Shown: positions 16,468 to 24,700 of the stretch, in pieces | Layout of the letters: each line of letters begins with the position of its first letter | How positions within the stretch are numbered: position 1 is the first letter of the stretch | Origin: JARKQH01 sp964631605 | Lineage (GTDB): Bacteria > Verrucomicrobiota > Verrucomicrobiia > Limisphaerales > UBA8199 | Length of the DNA stretch: 32,888 nucleotides | Direction: 5' to 3' | Assembly: GCA_964631605.1 (NCBI GenBank) | Contig: CAZVYG010000062.1 | Location: forward strand, 1 to 32,888 | Notes under the pieces: model-generated | What the model saw: only the letters and a program-made list of their open reading frames with translations | Databases searched by the model: none | What the model was told of the DNA's origin: nothing | Translations under genes and position numbers: made by a program

Positions 16468-18381
16468 CTAAGGGTTCGGGGCCTTGGCAGCGGCGGCCGT
16501 GAGGTGGCCAATCCACGCCTTGGCAAAAGTGGCTGAATCTTTGTCCGGGAAATCCCCGCTCTTGCTCCATCCGGCGCCGGCGTGATAGACGAGCGCCTGG
16601 CCGCGCTTCACAGGGCGGGCAAGGAAAGCCTGATCTTTGGTGTCGCAGGCCTGGCCTCCGCCCGGCAGCACCACGCCACACCCCAGGAAGCTCCCCCCGC
16701 CAGGTTCAGGCTCCCAACAGGCGAGCCACGAGCCGTCCTTGGCATATTCAGATGCGCCGTTGTCGCGTTTGACGATGCCGATCCTGGCCTCGAGCTCGTC
16801 CGGCCCGCCCTCCCACTCGAAGCGCGTTTCAATGCGGTTGAGATTGGAGCCGGTTTCAAGGGTAATCCGGCGCACCTCGCGCACCCGCACGCCTCCCGCG
16901 TCGTAAGGCGCGTAGCCCAGTTCGAACGAAACTCGCGTGGGACCGTTTTCGAGAATGGTCCACGTCACGAAATTCTTCGCCACATGAAGCTGGTTTTCGC
17001 GCCAGATGCCGGTGCCGCCGCAGCCGCGGCTGGGTCCTACTTTGTAAAAGTCCAGCCCCTCGCCATGATCTTTGTGGTAATCGGCCTGGTAGTACCAGCG
17101 TTCAATCACCGGCTTGCGCGTGCGCTTGGCCCACACGTCAATCCCGCTGCTGATTTCGCCGGTCCGTTCGAGGGCGGGCCCATACACGCGGAAGGCGATA
17201 CGGTCGTTTTCCCATGCGAAATCGTCCTTCCTCTGCGGCAGGAAGTTGCCGTAGGCGGCCGCCGCGGCTTCGCTGAGAGCCAGCCGGTAAATTTCACTCC
17301 CGGCCAGCAGGAACGCTCCCACGCCATAGACGTCGGTGTGAGTCGGATCAAATTTTTTTGGGTCGGCGCCGATGGGCTGCACGTGCTCGAGCTTGCCGTC
17401 CTCCGTCACGCATTCCACCAACCCCTGCCAGGCCTTGCGCACCACCGGCTCGTATTTGGCCCGGTCCAGCAAGCCGCGGTTGATGCCCCAGGCCAGCGCA
17501 AAGGTGTAGAAGCCCGAGCCGCTGGTTTCCTTCAGGGGGTACGACTCGGGATCCAGCAGGCTGGAGCGCCACAAGCCGTCCGGCTGCTGCAAGGCGGCGA
17601 TTTTTTCGGCCATTTCCAAATACTGCTGCTGGTAAAATGCTCGCCGGGGATGTTCCGGCGGCAACATCTGGAGCACGCGCGCCAGGCCGCCCATCACCCA
17701 CCCGTTGCCCCGGCTCCAGAAAATCTTCTTGCCGTTGGCCTCGCGCCGGTCGAAATAGGTGCTGTCGCGGAAATAGAGATGCTCCTCCTTATCGTAGAGA
17801 TAGTCCGAGGTGGCCTTCCATTCCTGGTCCATGAACTCGAGGTAACGCCGGTCGCCGGTGACCAGGTACGCCCGCAGCCAGGCGGGGGGTGACATGAACA
17901 GGGCGTCGCACCAGCTCCAGCGGTCCTGGGACCCCTTGGTCCGGAAATTGAGATCATTCGTCCGCGCATTGGCCAGAATGTAGTCGAACCGTTCGCGAGT
18001 GGGGCCAAGCATCGCCGGATCCCGGTGCTGGAAATACAGCTCGAGATAGGTTTGACTCACGCAGTGGTCGTCGGCGTGATAAATCCGCCGGGCGGGGTTC
18101 CAGCCGTGCTGGCGACCCATCGCCATCATCGCATCATGATACTTCGGCGAATCCGCCACATGGCTCAGCGCCATCATCCCGGCGTAAAGCGCCCCGTAGG
18201 TCCAGTCATCGGTCTTGTGCTTCGGCGGCTGCGCCAACTGCCAGTCCGCCACTTGCTTCATCGCTTCAAGCACAGGGCGGGGGGCAATCTCGGGCGAAGG
18301 GCGGGCGGCCGCGCCGGCCGTTGGCACACAAATCGCGGCGGTCGCGGCGGAAAGCAGCAGGGCCAAGTTTTTCAATTTCAT
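16468..18381 (-). CDS. GH105 unsaturated uronyl hydrolase fused to DUF4861
   Basis: Exported two-domain enzyme of 637 residues from MKLKNLALLLSAATAAICVP, a Sec signal. Residues 30-372 are an (alpha/alpha)6 GH105 domain of the YteR/YesR type, which removes the 4,5-unsaturated galacturonic acid left by pectate or rhamnogalacturonan lyases. Evidence includes 'DRWSWCDALFMSPPAWLRAY' with probable catalytic Asp159, 'WSRGNGWVMGGLARVL' and 'GSGFYTFALAWGINRGLL'. Residues 380-630 match DUF4861 ('KDDFAWENDRIAFRVYGPAL'), a beta-rich domain often found with uronyl hydrolases. A longer in-frame ATG 26 codons upstream is rejected because it would run into the promoter and inverted repeat. It heads the pectin operon; kduI follows 10 bp after its stop. 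Confidence 0.93.
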   Translation of the reverse strand: MKLKNLALLLSAATAAICVPTAGAAARPSPEIAPRPVLEAMKQVADWQLAQPPKHKTDDWTYGALYAGMMALSHVADSPKYHDAMMAMGRQHGWNPARRIYHADDHCVSQTYLELYFQHRDPAMLGPTRERFDYILANARTNDLNFRTKGSQDRWSWCDALFMSPPAWLRAYLVTGDRRYLEFMDQEWKATSDYLYDKEEHLYFRDSTYFDRREANGKKIFWSRGNGWVMGGLARVLQMLPPEHPRRAFYQQQYLEMAEKIAALQQPDGLWRSSLLDPESYPLKETSGSGFYTFALAWGINRGLLDRAKYEPVVRKAWQGLVECVTEDGKLEHVQPIGADPKKFDPTHTDVYGVGAFLLAGSEIYRLALSEAAAAAYGNFLPQRKDDFAWENDRIAFRVYGPALERTGEISSGIDVWAKRTRKPVIERWYYQADYHKDHGEGLDFYKVGPSRGCGGTGIWRENQLHVAKNFVTWTILENGPTRVSFELGYAPYDAGGVRVREVRRITLETGSNLNRIETRFEWEGGPDELEARIGIVKRDNGASEYAKDGSWLACWEPEPGGGSFLGCGVVLPGGGQACDTKDQAFLARPVKRGQALVYHAGAGWSKSGDFPDKDSATFAKAWIGHLTAAAAKAPNP

Positions 18382-18403
18382 AGACGTTATTCGGTTGACT
18401 TGG

Positions 18404-18421
18404 GCAAATCTCCGGATTTGC
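18404..18421. promoter_or_regulatory. Operator-like inverted repeat of the pectin operon
   Basis: GCAAATCTCCGGATTTGC: perfect 7-bp arms around TCCG, 22 bp before the GH105 ATG and just downstream of the predicted transcription start. This is a typical repressor position. It shares the GCAAA/TTTGC half-site with the repeat at 3451-3467 but with an 8-base rather than 3-base inner spacing. No regulator gene is in the window. Confidence 0.5.
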
Positions 18422-18431
18422 AGCGCCGTAG

Positions 18432-18459
18432 TTTCTAAACAAAAACGGCGATACGTCAA
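18432..18459 (-). promoter_or_regulatory. Predicted sigma70-like promoter of the pectin operon
   Basis: On the minus strand TTGACG (18459-18454, five of six consensus bases), a 16-bp spacer and TAGAAA (18437-18432, four of six). The start point would fall near 18425, next to the inverted repeat at 18404-18421. Confidence 0.5.
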
Positions 18460-18492
18460 CGAAGTCTTTCGATCGGCGCCGCGACCCCTGGC

Positions 18493-19722
18493 TCAGGACG
18501 CGGCATCCGGCGCGGCGGAGGCTGTCGGAGCCCGCCGCGCGCCGAACATCTCGCGGGCCCACGACTTGACCGCCTCGAGCCCGCGCTTCAGCCCGATGTC
18601 GCGAACCTCCGCAAAGCCGTAAGCCCGCGCCACTGCGTCCTCGTGCGTGCGGAACCGTGGCGGCATGACAAACAGTGTTCGTAACCGGTCATCTTCCTCC
18701 ACCGCGATTTCGGGGTAGAAAAGGCCGCGCCCCACCACGTACTTTCCGGGCGGGAGGGTGAAACTCCGCTTCGGCAACACCAGCCAGGGGCGATACTCGA
18801 AGCAGACGCTGCTTGGTTGCCGGTGTACCAGGCGGCCGTAGGTGCGAATCGGCGCCCCTTCCATCGGGCGCGCGGTGAACATCCAGTTCGTTTCCGCTCC
18901 GGGTTGGAATCGCCGCCGTCGCACGGTGACAAAATCCCAGATGTAAACCGTGCCAAAGGTGGTCAGCCGGAACGACCAGCCGGCGATCAAATACGCCACC
19001 ACGACCACTACCACGCTCAAGGCCGCGCCCAGGTAAGGATTGGTAAATGACGTCCCCGTCACCAGGCCGAGCAACGAAAGCCGAAACGCTTTCAGGGCGG
19101 CGTCCACCGTGGTAAACGGGCTGATCAGGATCAGCATGTTGATGGCGTGGCTTGCCAGCCAGACCACGAAAAAAACCACCAGCGCCACCGGCACCAACAG
19201 CGCGTTGCCAATGGCCGCCGGGTCAAGCGCCGCAAATCCCAGCAGGCTCAATCCCTGCGAGCTGTTCCCCGCAGCGGTGGGAAACACCGAAACCACCAGC
19301 GGCACAAAGGCCCCCGCCGCGATGAGCGCGCTGATCTTGTTCTCCACCGCCTCGGCCACGTCGAAAGGCTTTTTCAAAGCGGTGGGCGCCGCCGCGCCGA
19401 ACAGGTCCTTGGCCGCCACCAGAGCCACCAGCAGCAGCGCCGGCACCCAAAACCACGGCTGGGCATACCACCCCAGACGCGCGCGGCTTTCCCGCGGCGC
19501 CTGAAAATAATGATAGGCGCCCACGCTGCCCACCCCTAACAACGGCGAAATGGCCACTCCCGTGACCAACGACAAGGTCTTGGCGGCTTCCAGCCCCGGG
19601 GTGGATTGCGCGGGCACGGTTGTCCTTGCCGGAGCGCTCGCCGCCCGGGCCAGCGGCATTGCCCCGAATAACAAACCGACACACAGACCCGCCACCAGCA
19701 GCAACTGGAACATGGCTTTCAT
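18493..19722 (-). CDS. Multi-pass membrane protein of unknown function
   Basis: I do not recognise a family. From ATG at 19722 the protein has about 409 residues, beginning MKAMFQLLLVAGLCVGLLFG, a signal-like segment; a GTG twelve bases upstream is an alternative. Further hydrophobic helices lie near residues 50-72, 89-108, 131-149, 172-201 and 231-253, so there are five or six membrane spans. The last 150 residues are soluble and begin with a basic stretch (VTVRRRRFQPG), probably cytoplasmic; they contain 'MFTARPMEGAPIRTYGRLVH' and 'KYVVGRGLFYPEIAVEEDDR'. The region AKDLFGAAAPTALKKPFDVA between helices is distinctive. It precedes the pectin operon on the same strand but is separated from it by a promoter, so it is probably independent. 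Confidence 0.75.
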   Translation of the reverse strand: MKAMFQLLLVAGLCVGLLFGAMPLARAASAPARTTVPAQSTPGLEAAKTLSLVTGVAISPLLGVGSVGAYHYFQAPRESRARLGWYAQPWFWVPALLLVALVAAKDLFGAAAPTALKKPFDVAEAVENKISALIAAGAFVPLVVSVFPTAAGNSSQGLSLLGFAALDPAAIGNALLVPVALVVFFVVWLASHAINMLILISPFTTVDAALKAFRLSLLGLVTGTSFTNPYLGAALSVVVVVVAYLIAGWSFRLTTFGTVYIWDFVTVRRRRFQPGAETNWMFTARPMEGAPIRTYGRLVHRQPSSVCFEYRPWLVLPKRSFTLPPGKYVVGRGLFYPEIAVEEDDRLRTLFVMPPRFRTHEDAVARAYGFAEVRDIGLKRGLEAVKSWAREMFGARRAPTASAAPDAAS

Positions 19723-19916
19723 CACGTGCGACACTGTATCTTATCCGCGACCGACTGCAACCTCGCCATCAGTCCCCGCCAGAATGCGGTCATTGGGCGT
19801 CGTAGGCTGTCGCCCATGGCAGTGGCGACCCGATTTGCTCCAGCTCCACAACTCTCCAGGCCGAGTCTCATCAACCCCAGCTCCGCTTGACCACGGTGTT
19901 GTGGCCCGATTCGCCA

Positions 19917-19936
19917 GGGCCGCTTCTCTGCGGCCC
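19917..19936 (-). terminator. GC-rich hairpin just after accD
   Basis: GGGCCGC, 6-base loop, GCGGCCC: a perfect 7-bp stem beginning one base after the accD stop codon on the minus strand. No T-tract follows. It is a candidate non-canonical terminator for the comF-accD unit. Confidence 0.4.
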
Positions 19937-19937
19937 C

Positions 19938-20885
19938 TCAGGGACTGGCGGAAGCTTTTTGGCCGCTGGTCATGTAATCCAGGTACTTGACCAATTGCGA
20001 CTTCATTTCATTGCGGGAAATGATGGCGTCAATGAGACCGTGATCGAGAAGAAACTCGGCTGTTTGGAATCCGGGCGGCAGTTCCGCCTGGGTGGTGTCT
20101 TTGATCACACGCGGTCCGGCAAACCCGATCATGGCGCCGGGCTCGGCGATGATCAGGTCTCCCACACTGGCGTAACTGGCCATGACCCCGGCGGTGGTGG
20201 GATGGGTGAGGACGCTGATGTAAGGCAGGCGGGCCCGGGCGTGATAAGCCAGGGCCGCGCAAGTCTTGGCCATTTGCATCAGGCTGAACATCCCTTCGTA
20301 CATCCGGGCGCCGCCGCTGGTTGAGATGATGATCAACGGCAGCATTTTCTCCGTTGCGCGCTCGATCAGGCGGGTGAGTTTCTCCCCCACCACGGAGCCC
20401 ATCGAGCCGCCGAGAAAACTGAAGTCCATCACCCCAAGGGCCACGCGGTGCGGTCCCATGCGGCAGATGCCGGTGATGACGGCGTCTTTGAGGCCGGTGG
20501 CGCGCTGATAATCCTGCAATTTCGAGGTGTAGGAGGCGACGCCGGTGAATTGGAGCACATCCACGCTGGTCATTTCCGCATCCATTTCCTCGAAGGTGCA
20601 GGTCTCGACCAGGGAATGGATTCGCTCGCGGGCGCCGATGGGGAAATGGTGCTCGCACTGGAGGCAGACCTTCAAATTCTCGTCCAGTTCCTTGTCGAAC
20701 ACCATGGTTCCGCACTTGGGGCATTTGGTCCAAAGCCCCTCGGGGATTTCGCGTTTTTTCGACTTGCCGGCCAGCTTGGGTTTCTTGTTGAAGGTGGAGA
20801 CCGGAGGAGTGGCCGGCGGAGGTGTCAAAGCCGGTTCGGTGGTTTCCAACCCGAGGGTCTTTTTGGTGAATGAAGTTGTTGACAT
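19938..20885 (-). CDS. accD: Acetyl-CoA carboxylase carboxyltransferase subunit beta
   Basis: Beta subunit of the carboxyltransferase that, with AccA, moves CO2 from carboxybiotin to acetyl-CoA to give malonyl-CoA for fatty acid synthesis. It has 315 residues. The N-terminal zinc ribbon is intact (C55, C58, C74, C77: TKCPKCGT and VCLQCEHH). The crotonase-like core shows 'MDFSFLGGSMGSVVGEKLTR', 'STSGGARMYEGMFSLMQMAK' and 'AEPGAMIGFAGPRVI'. About 45 extra residues precede the zinc ribbon compared with E. coli. It lies 102 bp downstream of comF on the same strand. accA is not in the window. Confidence 0.96.
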   Translation of the reverse strand: MSTTSFTKKTLGLETTEPALTPPPATPPVSTFNKKPKLAGKSKKREIPEGLWTKCPKCGTMVFDKELDENLKVCLQCEHHFPIGARERIHSLVETCTFEEMDAEMTSVDVLQFTGVASYTSKLQDYQRATGLKDAVITGICRMGPHRVALGVMDFSFLGGSMGSVVGEKLTRLIERATEKMLPLIIISTSGGARMYEGMFSLMQMAKTCAALAYHARARLPYISVLTHPTTAGVMASYASVGDLIIAEPGAMIGFAGPRVIKDTTQAELPPGFQTAEFLLDHGLIDAIISRNEMKSQLVKYLDYMTSGQKASASP

Positions 20886-20987
20886 ACTCCGATGGATTCC
20901 AGCAATCAGGCTGCGCCGACTTGGGAACGAGGCAGTCCCCCGTTCGCAGGGGTGTCAGTCAGAGTCGTTCTCATTTCCACAATAAAC

Positions 20988-21740
20988 TTATGATACTCGA
21001 AGACCCCGGGCAACTGTCCAGACACAAACTTTGGCGGCGCCGGCGTCGCGGAGGACCCGGGCGCAGGCGTTGGTGGTGGCGCCGGTGGTGAGCACGTCGT
21101 CCACCAAGACCAGGCGCCGGCCGGCCAGGCTGCCGCTCGTCCGGAGGGCGAAGGCCTTGCGCACGTTGGCCTGGCGTTCTTCGCGGGTGAGGGTGGTTTG
21201 GGTGCGGGTATAGAGGACACGGCGCAGCAGCTTCGCGTCCACCGGCAGGGCGCACGCCCGGCCCAGACGCCGGGCCAGACGCTCGGCCTGGTTGAATTCG
21301 CGCTCGCGTTGGCGGGTCGGGTGGAGGGGAACTGGCACAATGGCATCCCAGGGCTCCGCCGCGAGAGTCGGGCGGGCGGCGGCGATGAGCAGGCCGGCCA
21401 GGAAGGGCTCGGCCCATAATGCGCGGTGGTATTTGTAGCGATGGATCAAATCCAGCACGGGCTCGGCCGTGCCAACGGCGCCGCGCGCCCAATCGAAATA
21501 AGGCGGTTCCTCCCGGCAATACGAGCAAACGAACGCGTTGGTGATCGCTCCCGCCACCGGCTCGCCGCACCGCTCACACCAGGGCGGCCGAATCCATTTG
21601 ACCTTCGCCTGGCATTCACCGCAAACAAAGCCGTCGGCCGGCCCCGCCCGGTGCTTGCGGCAGACCTGGCAGATTTCCGGAAAGAAGAAACTCAATCCGG
21701 CGTTTACCCAGTCGCGCAGCCCTTCACTGAGACCGCTCAT
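20988..21740 (-). CDS. comF: ComF-family phosphoribosyltransferase-like protein
   Basis: Cytoplasmic protein of 250 residues of the ComF/GntX family, needed for DNA uptake in naturally competent bacteria; its reaction is not established. Two N-terminal zinc-ribbon-like cysteine sets are seen (C24/C27, C40/C43, C55/C58, C72/C75). A type I phosphoribosyltransferase domain follows, with 'IVPVPLHPTRQREREFNQAE' and the PRPP-binding motif VLVDDVLTTGATT (211-223). Its ATG overlaps the stop of the giant LTD/CotH gene (ATGA), an unusual coupling of a housekeeping-type gene to a surface protein gene. The family is secure, the role is inferred. Confidence 0.92.
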   Translation of the reverse strand: MSGLSEGLRDWVNAGLSFFFPEICQVCRKHRAGPADGFVCGECQAKVKWIRPPWCERCGEPVAGAITNAFVCSYCREEPPYFDWARGAVGTAEPVLDLIHRYKYHRALWAEPFLAGLLIAAARPTLAAEPWDAIVPVPLHPTRQREREFNQAERLARRLGRACALPVDAKLLRRVLYTRTQTTLTREERQANVRKAFALRTSGSLAGRRLVLVDDVLTTGATTNACARVLRDAGAAKVCVWTVARGLRVS

Positions 21741-24700
21741 GGGTTCGGCTGGACGGCCGGAGTCACCAGGCGGTAGAAGCGGAGAGCGCGGCCTCCGTCC
21801 GGATCGGTCACGGTGCGCGTCGCCGTGATCGTCGAGGCGGGAACATCCACCAGGCGGTTCCAGCCGGCATCGCTCAGAGCGTTTTTATAGAGCACGGAAT
21901 AGGTCCGATTGGAGACGGCTTGGAACCAGAGCTGAACGTCAGTCCCCAGGGTAATGCGGTCAAACTTGAGGTGGCTGGCGGGGTCCCGATGGTCTGTTCC
22001 TGCGAGGTATTCCTGCAGGTTGGTGGCACCGTCTCCATCGGCATCGAGGGCGGCGTCGGCGGGATTGTTGCGATCAAGGCCCATGGCGTCTTCCGCGCTG
22101 TCCGGGATGCCATCCCCGTCGCTGTCGAGTTCGGCAAAACGGTTCTCGCCGCCCGGCGTGGGCGAGGCGGCGGCCCAATGGAGCGGCTCGTTGCCATAAA
22201 GGTTGCCCGGGAGGCGTTGCAGCGAATGTCCGCCGCCGTCTGCCAGCCCGACCGGCCAGGGGGCCGCATCCGAGTAAAGCACCCGGTCGGCGACGACATA
22301 CGGGACAAATCCGGCGTCGGGATTGGGGGGCTGCTGGGGGCGGTCGGGGCGTTCCAACACGAGTTCTTCGCCCTCATTCGCCAGCTTGCCCGAGAATGGA
22401 CCCAGCACTGGAACCGCGGGGGCCACGGCATAACGTGCGCGGAAGGCAGCCAACGCCGCCGTATCCGAAGGGTCGAACTCAACGACCAACAAGTACCCTC
22501 TGGCCGGAAGGGTCAGGCTGGGGGGGAAGGTGTAATCCACTCCGCCGCCCAGTCGCCAGCGGTTGGTTGGGTAAGCCGGATCGTAAAGCGGGACGGACAC
22601 CGCTGCGAGATTATGCAACTCGACGAATTCATGGCTGCCGCTGTCCTGCTCGGGCGGATGGTAGAAAATCTCATTGATGATCACTGGTCCGACAATGGGC
22701 GGGGCGTTGGGCGCCCCCAGGCCGGTGCGGAAATGGGCAAGGCTGGAGGGGTTTTGGATGCCAAAGGTGGGGTAGGCCAGCGGCGCAAAATCCCAGCCGG
22801 TCGAGGTTTCAACACGACCAAAGGAGGCGCCGTTGAACGAAGCCCCAAAGGCAACTCCCGCGCGTTCGCCGGTTTCCACGCCGCCGACCGCGGCGGAGAG
22901 CCAGATTTCATCCCCGTGGGCCGAATTGAGGGCGAAGGCGTTGGAAGTGCCATTGTTGAACTGATACTCATAAAGCACAAAATAACCTCCGGCGGGCAGA
23001 GTTGTGCCGGCGGGAACCTGGTATTTGCGACGGTCCGTTCGGCTGTTGCTGAGGAACCAGCCGCCGATGTTGACCGGCGCCGCAGTGGGATTGTAAAGCT
23101 CGACGGCGTCTTCCAATGGCGGATCGGTATGGGCAAGCGCCTCGCTAATCACCACGTTTTGGAGCAACCGGTAATTGCTTTCGCCGGGGGTTGGGGAGCC
23201 GGGAAAATCGGTGATGGCGGCAGCGCCGTCGGGCAGGCGCCCGTGAGAAACCCCATCGGGCAGCGCCCCGAACCCCACGCCGTCCAGCAGGTTGAACGTG
23301 GTCCCACTGACGGTGTAAAGGAGGAGGGAGTCGCCATTTGAATCGAGGGCGAAGTTGACATGGTTGCGTCCCTGGCCGGGGTTGGCATCGGCCACCCATT
23401 TGACGAAGCCGTTTGGCCCGATAAAGCTCAACGGCGCCGGTCGGAATTTGCCTTCGCCCGCAATTGAGGGGTCATCGGTGAGAGAAAGCTCCGTGAGGCT
23501 GACCGGCCGGTTGGTCGTATTGAAAGTCTCGAACCAGTCGGCGCCACTTGCGGGCCTGGACATCCATTCGTTGAGGCGCAGGGCGGAAATCGCGCCGAGC
23601 GTGGCCGGATCGGCGTTGGCGGCGCCCGGCGTTGGGGCGCTCAACAGCCGCCACTGGCCGCCGGAGAGGCCGATCGGAAAATCCTCGACCTGCAGCCCGT
23701 ATTCGACGGAGCCGACCATCTGACCCGAGGCATTGAAGAGATAGGCGCCGCCGCTTTCCCCATCCAGCGACTCACCCAGATTAAAACCGCCGGCGTTGGT
23801 TGAGGCTGGCGATGAGCCGTCACACGGCACGACCAAATAACCGTAGCCTGCGAGCGTGGTTCCGGGCGGAAAGGTCCATCGGCCCGGTTTCGGCGAATTC
23901 ACACTCAGGCTCATGCCGCCCAGGCTGAAACTGGCGGCCGTTGGGTTGTAAAGCTCGAGGTAATCCACAACTTTCCCGCCGACACTGAAGGATTTGTTGC
24001 GCGCCAGAATTTCATTGAGCACCGGGCCGGTGTAGGTATTGACATAGTTTGGGGCGCCGGGGCTGGCGGTCCCGGGGAAGCTCGTCACTTGAGTGTTTCC
24101 ATCGGGCAGCCGGCCTTGGGAAACGCCCTCGGTTTGAGCGCCGTAGATCACGGTCTGGATGGGGTTGCCGGTGGCGTCCGAGAGGGTAATGGCGCCGCCG
24201 GTGGCCGGCAATTTCAGGTCCAGATGATCGGGGCCGACCCCTTCATCCGCGAACAACTGAATGTGTCCCAACGGCGCAAGGAAGGAGAGACTCGTGAGCT
24301 GGTGCAGGCCGTTGCTGGAGGACAGGTAGATGCCTTGGAGCGACACGGGCGCTCCGGTGGAGCGGTTGAACAACTCGATCCAATCCGGCTCGCCGGGCAA
24401 CGGGTTGGCCATCCATTCATTCAAAGCGAGGTTGGCGGCCGAAACCACGGTGGCGGCCACGTTGGCCGCGTTGGTGGTCGGCTGCGTCAGCACCCACTTT
24501 CCCGCCACCCTGCCCACAGAATAATTGGTGAGCTGCAGACCGAAACTCAGAGCGTCAATCCGGTTGGTGTTCGGGTCGTAGAGAGAAACCGTTTCCCCTT
24601 CACGATCCAGGGCAAAGCCGGTGTGAAGGCCGGGGGTGGAATTGGTCGCTGCATCACACCAGGCCACCAGGTAACCGTTGGCGGGAATGCTGACGGAGGG

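Noticed and set aside
19809..19829. GTCGCC/GGCGAC hairpin between the membrane protein gene and accD
   Set aside because: Six base pairs with a 9-base loop and no T-tract; too weak to call.
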